A DNA stretch of 64,000 nucleotides from Labia minor (Eukaryota; Arthropoda; Insecta; Dermaptera; Spongiphoridae), in contig OY720346.1 in the NCBI GenBank assembly GCA_963082975.1, positions 74,020,767-74,084,766 of the forward strand. The letters run 5' to 3'. The position numbers were made by a program, and so were the translations under genes. The notes under the pieces are model-generated. The model was not told the DNA's origin, did not search any database, and was given only the letters and a program-made list of their open reading frames with translations. Shown here piece by piece: positions 57,252-64,000 of the stretch (position 1 is the stretch's first letter; each line of letters begins with the position of its first letter).

Positions 57252-58739
57252 AAAATTGGAAAAAAAAAATTATTGTTTTTATTTTATTTTTGGGTTGAGG
57301 AGTTTCATTAAATTCAAATGATATATTATGAATTTCTAATCATTCATAAATAAAAATATAATATATAAACATCAATAAAATGATTCATAAATTATATATT
57401 TTATTTAATAAAGTTGAGTATACTATATAAAAAAAAAAATTATATTAAAAAATAAAATAAATCAAAATCAAAATTGTATATTGGTCGCCAAAATATAGAA
57501 ATAAATATGTAAAGTTATTTCATTGCGGAACTAGATTAAATAAATAAAAATATTTTTTATTTGTTTATAATGCTATAATTTTTTTTTCTTTTCTTTTAAT
57601 ACTGCCTGTACTTATTTTGTGTATAGTTATTTTAACTCTGAATATAAATTAGTAATGCGATCCATATGTATTCATTTCTTTCATTCGGTTGCAACATTTT
57701 ATCGACAATTTGAAACAATGTTTTCTATTTTCTTCTATTTTTTTTTTTAATAGAAAGCAATTCATTCTCGTTTCCAGTTCATTAATAAATATGGCGCCTT
57801 GCAAAGACACAATATTTACTCTTTTTTTTTTGTTTTTGTTTTAGTTTGTTTTATAAATTAGTTGTAAACATTGCAATTCAACTTTTATGATAAGCATGCT
57901 TCAGCAATTTAGTAGGGAATGTAAGAATCGATTTAAATTGTCGACAATTTTTAAAGAGAATATTCTCTAAGAAAAATTTAAATTGAACAAAATTGCATTA
58001 CTAATTTCGATTTCGATTAGATATATAATCAGCTCTGCTAATGGACACATTTATAATAATAAATTAAAATACACCAAATCATTTATTTTCATTCGATTAT
58101 TTAGAGAAATAAATCAGGGGACAAAAATTGGACCGCCTTTATAAAGTAGTTTCATTCAATTATACTTTTTTAGATAACGATAATAATCCAGTTAGTCTAT
58201 AATTCTAAATAATTATAACTTCTGCGTTAACTTTTTTTTAAATATTTTAAAATAAGCCTAAAAACGTAAAAAAATGACTAATTTATTTATTGATTAAAAA
58301 GCTAAACTTTTCCTATTTGTAAAAGGGAATAAATATTGAACAGTAAAAGTGAAATTAATTTTTCAATTATTAAAGAAAATAATTATTAATAAAAATATTT
58401 ATTTTAAGTAAAATAATTGATTAATTGATTGAACATTTTATTTAATTTCATGTTTTATAATAATAAATAATAATAATGTTTTATAATAATGACATTATAT
58501 CTTGATTGAACTTTTACTAAAATGTGAAAAATGTGATAAATGATTTTCCAAAATATCTAAAAACCTTTTTCCTCTATAAAATAGAATAAATAATCAATTT
58601 TATATAAAAACACCCTGAAACTTAGGCAGAACATGCTGAAGAAAAAGAGGATTTCTTCTTATCAAATAAATTTAATTTTTCAAACTATAATTTATATATT
58701 CTTACAAAAAAATAAAAAGATAATTATTTAAATTATATA
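57252..58739. other. AT-rich spacer
   Basis: Slightly more complex at 57600-57920 (ATATGGCGCCTTGCAAAGAC). No exon supported. Confidence 0.45.
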
Positions 58740-59187
58740 GTATTTATGTATTTGGATAAAACTTTAAATCCATTGATATTTTATCAGTAACCATGTTTTA
58801 TTAATTTGACCATCAGACGGCTCCACTTATTTTCTGTATTTTTATCGACCGACGACAGTAAGGGAGGTATGTTCAGTTAGGATTGGAGAAATTAAAAAAT
58901 TATTTAATTAAATATTTTCCCTATATCTAAACCAAACCGAAAAAACCGAAAATTAGAAATAAGTGAATAATTAGTGAATTAGTGAATAAAACAAAAACAT
59001 TACTTAATGACATCATATTTCGAGGTTCATAATAAGCTAATCTAGTAAAGTTTAATCCTTTTTATCTCGTAAACTAGAAGCGACCCACAAAAATTGCATA
59101 AGGGAACTTTATTTGAAATTAAAAGAGGAACCCACTGGTAAAGTTCTATCCAAATCCATGACATAAAGACTAATTTGAATAATTACC
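58740..59187. mobile_element. Family D foldback-like element, copy D5, with a family B scrap
   Basis: Right arm CGTAAACTAGAAGCGACCCA ... GGAACCCACTGGTAAAGTTC ... TTTGAATAATTACC is well preserved; the left arm is shortened. The fragment ATCGACCGACGACAGTAAGG at about 58846 is the terminal sequence of family B, captured within. Confidence 0.68.
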
Positions 59188-59329
59188 AAAAAAAAAAAAA
59201 AAATTGAAACGAGAGGACAAACTAGGATATTGAAAAAGTTTGAATGTAAGGTCGAAAAAAAACCTCTCTTCCCATCGATGCTCATCATTATCATTCCATA
59301 TATTTTTTTCCCTCCTGCTAAAGCCCAAT

Positions 59330-60610
59330 CTTTATAAGATTTAATGCGCTGGAAGGCGAGAGAGGTGTTAATATCCCCCCACGCGTTAAAATGAAGCGAA
59401 AGCAGCGCTTAAAGTCAAACCCACTAATCAATAGCCCAAATACTCGCTCTTTTTAAATAAGATTTCAATTAATGCTTTCCCAGGCAGCATGTTTGTCCAA
59501 ATAATTAACGCCTGCAATACAAAGGCTCAAGTTATTCAGGCCCTCAGGATCGTTCTGTCGAACAAATTTGCATGTGATCAGAATACACATTCCAGAACAT
59601 ATTTTAAATCTGACTGCTATCAACAAGATAAAGCGATTATTATTTGTGTGATAGAAAAGTGGGAGAAAGAAACTAGCGACAATTTTATTGAAAATACTTT
59701 GGAAAAACATCTTAAAAATGATGTTGGTCTTAAAATATTATATATAATGAATGCAAAAGAAAATGAATTATAATGTTGAAAAGAAAAATGATAATCTTGT
59801 GACTTGTTTGATGGTTGTTTAAGGGTTGAAAAATGATTTTCTGAGTTTTTGGTGTATAGGAGAGGCCATTTTTGGGGTGAAGCAGTTACTAGCTCATCTC
59901 TCTGGCCATCGGTCATGATCCAATCGTGTGTGTGATGTGTACGTTCGAACGAAAATAAGAACGAGATTTGAAATCTACACGCAAGGTAAGAAGGCCCGGG
60001 GCATTTCTGAGAAGCGACAAAAGCCAATGACATCTCCTCGCAATATGGCTTCCTTCAAACTGCAGAGAATTCATGCAAGAGAGCCGCCCCAAACCAATCC
60101 ATCAACATAGTTATTAAAATAATTTCAATATGGTAGCCAGTACCAATCCGCCAATCACAGCACGGCTCTTCATTGTATGCCATTTGCATTCATTTATTTA
60201 TTTCTCATTCTATTAAAAAAAAAAAAAAAATGAAATTCATCCCCGAAATTTTCAAACTTAATTACCCAGTTACATGTCAATATTTGGTTGATGCCAATTG
60301 GGCGGGATTAATTTTTTTATTATTTTTTTTTTCAACTTGTTTCGAGGAGACTCCAATGCAGCAGAACGCTTGACTGACTATTTGATCACGAGCGGTCATG
60401 TTTGACCGGATATGGGCGAGACCTGAACAAACAATTGAAGAAATCGAACCCCGAAAAAAGGGTCTATTAAAAAAGAACAGGCATATCGCGTGCCACTCGA
60501 GGTACGATGATACTTAGTCCCATCAGACGGAAATTCCAAGGGGTGGATTTCTAAAAAGAAAAGGCGGCTCCTTTGGCGTTCTTAATTAAAATAGGGAAGA
60601 AAAAATCTAT
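59330..60610. other. Single-copy island 20 (largest)
   Basis: About 1.2 kb of largely complex DNA. Notable pieces are CCCCCCACGCGTTAAAATG, GAGCGGTCATGTTTGACCGG (perfect CGGTCA/TGACCG palindrome) and GACGGAAATTCCAAGGGGTG. Frames of 94 (+) and 137 (-) codons overlap on opposite strands and show no family motif. Confidence 0.42.
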
Positions 60611-61479
60611 TAATATCACAGAACAAAATAATCTTGAAAAATTAACAAGAAGCTACAAATCCAAAATTCAAACGAATTTTAAAATTGTCATAGAAATTTA
60701 ATAATAAAATGAAAAAAAATTCAATAATATTCAATTGGAAACAAATAAATTTTTAGTTTAAATAAAAAGAAATATTAAAACCATGCAATAATAAAATTAA
60801 TTTATATATAAATTTATAAAACATTACATAAATAAATAAATAAATAAATATATAAATCTCAATACAAACTATAGTATATTAGATTATATCAGTATTATTA
60901 TAGTTTGTTTAAAAATAATCACTTTCTTCCCAATACACCACAAATCACTTCCCGCTTTTACTTTCCTTTTCACAATCATTCAATTTTTCCTTTCCCTGCT
61001 TTTTCCATAATCCCCAAAATTTTACACAAAAATGACATAAGATCTAATAGATTATTACTCAGTGATATCAAAGAAAAGTAATGAAAAAACAAATTTTCAA
61101 GAAACAAAATTTGTACATTTTAATATCAGTTTTGTATAATTTGATGGAAGAAAGTAAAAATACTCGGTCAGGTTTTATTCCTGGGTTTCTAAACTGAAAA
61201 AGATTTATGTAAATATTTTCTCTGAATTTGACTCGTTTTTTAATGGTTTATTGAAATAGAACCATTCTTAGAAGTGAATTTTTTCTTTCTATTTTTTTTT
61301 TCAAAATCATATCCCATTCCTTTCCTGTTGTGTTTAAAAAAAAGAAGTTTATCCGAAAGATCACGGGGGTAAGTATTGTTTTTAAGTTTAAAGAAGGGCA
61401 TTAAAAAAAAACTAAATCAAATAAGTCGGAAGGAAATTTAAAAATTTATTTAATCAAAAATCTATCTGAGTTCAGTTGG
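60611..61479. other. AT-rich spacer
   Basis: AATA repeats at about 60830-60850; nothing else recognised. Confidence 0.5.
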
Positions 61480-61880
61480 GTTTCTTTTTGTTATGATTAA
61501 AAAGAAAAAATAGCATGGAAATGTGTAATTTCGAAAGATTTGTATAAACCAAAGAGAGGATTGTGTTTTTTTTTCTTCTTCAAGTTAACCTCTTTTTGAT
61601 TGGTAGGATAAATAATAATTTTTCGTAGGGATGTGTGAAATGTGTTGTTGGCTGGTCTCTTGATCAGAGATCTGACATAACCCGAAGAGGGAGGAGCCAC
61701 CCCCATTGGCATGTGCGTTGCAAGGGCAGCTGCTATCGATCTCTGCTTGCCAGTCCCTTCTACCATCCCTTCGATATACCACACATTTTATATATATATG
61801 ATATCGAAGTGTGAAAGTGTGAGTAAGGCCTTTCCGGTGCCTGAAGTCCAATGGACCACCCACCCCTCAGATATAGAGGC
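61480..61880. other. Single-copy island 21
   Basis: Complex sequence with GATCAGAGATCTGAC, GAGGAGCCACCCCCATTGGC and TGCGTTGCAAGGGCAGCTGC. Overlapping minus frames of 95 and 92 codons have no recognisable domain. Confidence 0.4.
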
Positions 61881-62149
61881 ACAAATATAATATAAACAAA
61901 ATCCGGACCTTTTTCTCAACTAAAACTTTACATTTCTAAGAAATTTGATAAATTCCTTTCTTATAGAAAGTAGAAATGTATAAATATAATTCAATTTAAA
62001 TTTATCCAATTTAATTGTATTGCAAAACTTGTAGTATCACATTTACACAAAAATATAATCAATTATTTCTACAGAGATTCGCACAGTTTCACATTCCGTT
62101 TTATTTCGTCATTTGAAGAAGGGTTAGGACAACATTTATTCTATAAAAA

Positions 62150-62423
62150 AAACCTCTGACTTTGTACGTCCTACGCAAGGACAACGCCTATCAAGCCGGT
62201 TATATCAATGAGGTGTCGTATGATCAGTATAACAACCTCAACCTTTATCTTGATTTTCTTGATCGGAGGCGCTACTTTTTATCAAGTAGCTGCCAATTTT
62301 GATCCCGAGGCTCGGTTGACTTTGTCCCAGAAACCCTAGCTAGGGAAATTCCCTTGCCAGGCCCGGGACTTGAACCCGGGACCATGTAAATGTGAAGCTA
62401 CCCACACCCAATAGCGCATTAAA
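62150..62423 (-). mobile_element. tRNA-derived SINE, copy S2, with 16-bp target-site duplication
   Basis: Perfect direct repeats ATTTATTCTATAAAAA at 62134-62149 and 62424-62439 bracket the unit. Read on the minus strand the head contains CCGGGTTCAAGTCCCGGGCC (canonical pol III B-box). The body matches S1 and the 3' end is T-rich next to the left duplication. The A-box is less clear than in S1. LINE-mediated insertion is the established mechanism for such duplications. Confidence 0.93.
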
Positions 62424-62639
62424 ATTTATTCTATAAAAATATTAATTTTATCCGTTACCGTTTAAACATTAGAATCATTCTAAATTATTATTTGATTCAA
62501 AATGTCAGTCATTTTTTTTTAATTTAAGAAATTTAATTAACTGATACCTCTTGGAATTACATGAACTAATTAAAGTGGAGGTGATTAAATAATTAATTCA
62601 ATTTTTTTAACGAATCGAATTTCGAGTGCAAAATGGAAT

Positions 62640-63060
62640 TCCTTGAGATTGGTGAACCCTCCATTAGCATTTTATAATTGACTCCACGTGAGATCGGTAA
62701 GAGGGTCTCATTTGACGTCTCCCAGATTTTTCGGTTGTTGTTTGATCCAAATTTCCCCTTCCTCTCCACTAAAGCCTACCCTATCCACCATTACACACCC
62801 CTATTTGGAGTGTTCGATGGTCGGGCACGTACCGGAAATGGGCACGCGCCCCGAATTAATGCCACTCTCTCACCCCTACCACGTGTCCTCCACATGCAGT
62901 TTTTCTCAAGGGCTCTCTTTATATGTATCCTCTGCGATCACTTTATTCACTGTCATTCCCACCCAATTGATTTATCTCCATCGGCTGGGTTCCATTGTGC
63001 ACCGTTCTCAGGTGTCATAAAAGTCCAATCCCAGTCTCGAAAGCTTCAATATTAACTCAG
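62640..63060. other. Single-copy island 22
   Basis: Complex sequence (TCGGGCACGTACCGGAAATG, GGCACGCGCCCCGAATTAAT). Two overlapping + frames of 125 and 110 codons start only at TTG/GTG, have no known domain and no flanking splice sites that I could pick out. Coding is not supported. Confidence 0.4.
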
Positions 63061-63334
63061 TTAAAAAGAGGCTTATACACATATTCACAAATTCAAAATG
63101 ATTATAATAAACTATCAATCCTGAAAGACTGATTAGCATAATAAAATATTCTGAGAAGGTTTTTCATTCACTGATTTTTATTGACCGTGTCTTCATTTTT
63201 TTCCTTTTTCTTTTTTTAACCTTAACAAGATCTTAAATAATCTCAATTTCTAGAATCCCAAATATAATATTTAGAATAAAATTAGCAATTTAATTTTATA
63301 TGGTTATTCATACTATTTTCTGATTATCTCGACA

Positions 63335-63683
63335 AGAGAGTCATTACCTACAACGTTTTGATTTTTTTTCCTCTAAAGTGACCGTAAAAATAAAGATATA
63401 TGTTTGATAATTTTTCGCAGGATTAAAAATTGTATAAAACTGCTATATATAGAATTTCAGCATGATTGAATCGCTGAAAGTACCGGAATTAATTTTTTAA
63501 CACTGCAAATCACGCGCCGGCACGTGACGTGGTGCCATCAACAAAGAGCCAAACATGCGCTGGTTTAATAAATATTATTTATTAATTTTAATTTATAATT
63601 AATTAAATTTAATTTAAATATAATATATTATGTTATTTAATCCAATTCAAATTGCGAGATAGTCGAGTGGAGACACTCCAGCT
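63335..63683 (+). mobile_element. Family A HINE-like element, copy A10, 5'-truncated
   Basis: Enters at TCATTACCTACAACGTTTTG and ends GCGAGATAGTCGAGTGGAGA then CACTCCAGCTAATTTTTTT. About 250 bp of the 5' half, with its hairpin, is missing; the last ~350 bp are well preserved. Confidence 0.85.
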
Positions 63684-64000
63684 AATTTTTTTATTTGTAA
63701 TAAAATTTTAATAATAATTAATAAAAAAAAATTAATTAATTAAGTATTAATTTGAGTTGAAATTTTTATTCTATTTTATATTTTTAAATTTTATATATAT
63801 ATATATCTTTAAATTATAGCAAAATTGATTACTTAAGTTACTAATTATAATAATTTTTACATTGATTTTTTTTCAAAAATTGTTTTTGATATTAAATAAA
63901 TCCTATAAATTGAATTTTGAATTAAATATTACTAGCTAAATTTTAATATTTTAAAAATAGTGTGACTTTACTTATTGCAAATTCTAATATAAAAATTACA
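63684..64000. other. AT-rich spacer
   Basis: A/T runs and (TA)n at about 63796; nothing recognised. Confidence 0.5.

Noticed and set aside
57755-57830. ATGGCGCCTTGCAAAGACAC as a first exon
   Set aside because: Frame runs into poly-T within ~15 codons; no support.
59620-60033. 137-codon open frame on the minus strand
   Set aside because: No family motif; the opposite strand is open over part of the same bases. Left as an island.
62678-63055. 125-codon open frame on the plus strand
   Set aside because: Starts only at TTG, overlaps another long frame, has no recognisable domain and sits in GC-balanced sequence where open frames arise by chance.

Overview
The window reads as animal, most likely arthropod, nuclear DNA. 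It is very AT-rich, full of long homopolymers and TA repeats, and almost entirely non-coding. There are no operons, no prokaryote-style genes, and no intact long reading frames. The phylum-level guess rests on one recognisable host exon and on the element types present (hAT, mariner, tRNA-derived SINE, LINE with an RRLQWAG-type C-terminus). I cannot name the species.

The one host protein-coding feature I can support is a single 184-nt exon on the minus strand at 5394..5577. It encodes the core of the ARID DNA-binding domain of the ARID3 / dead ringer (retained) transcription factor, with a clean acceptor and a GTAAGT donor. I could not find the neighbouring ARID exons, which should encode a stretch ending in MQKRG upstream and YMKYLYP downstream. 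If that holds, 5578..64000 is one very large upstream intron (over 58 kb) and 1..5393 is part of the next intron, so nearly everything else listed here would be intronic.

The rest is a nested graveyard of small non-autonomous transposons. (i) Ten copies of an ~600-bp element (family A) and six of a second one (family B) have subterminal inverted repeats, a 3' hairpin and T-tract insertion sites; these resemble Helentron-associated elements (HINEs). (ii) Twelve short hAT-type elements carry 8-bp target duplications; one still encodes part of a hAT transposase C-terminal domain and sits inside a SINE. (iii) There are two internally deleted mariners and one Tc1/mariner-type MITE. (iv) There are two copies of a tRNA-derived SINE, one with a 16-bp target duplication, and one decayed LINE reverse-transcriptase tail. 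(v) Several local repeat families (D, E, F, G) are not assigned to a known class, including a foldback element and repeats carrying TGACGTCA sites. (vi) There is an 88-89 bp minisatellite and many microsatellites.

Between the repeats lie roughly twenty islands of 150-900 bp that look single-copy and have more balanced base composition. They have no convincing coding potential. Their position in the presumed intron of a developmental regulator makes enhancers a reasonable hypothesis, but that is inference. A ~235-bp sequence present twice in inverted orientation 20 kb apart (7769..8003 and 28142..28381) is the least easily explained repeat. I found no evidence of a new enzymatic or defence system.
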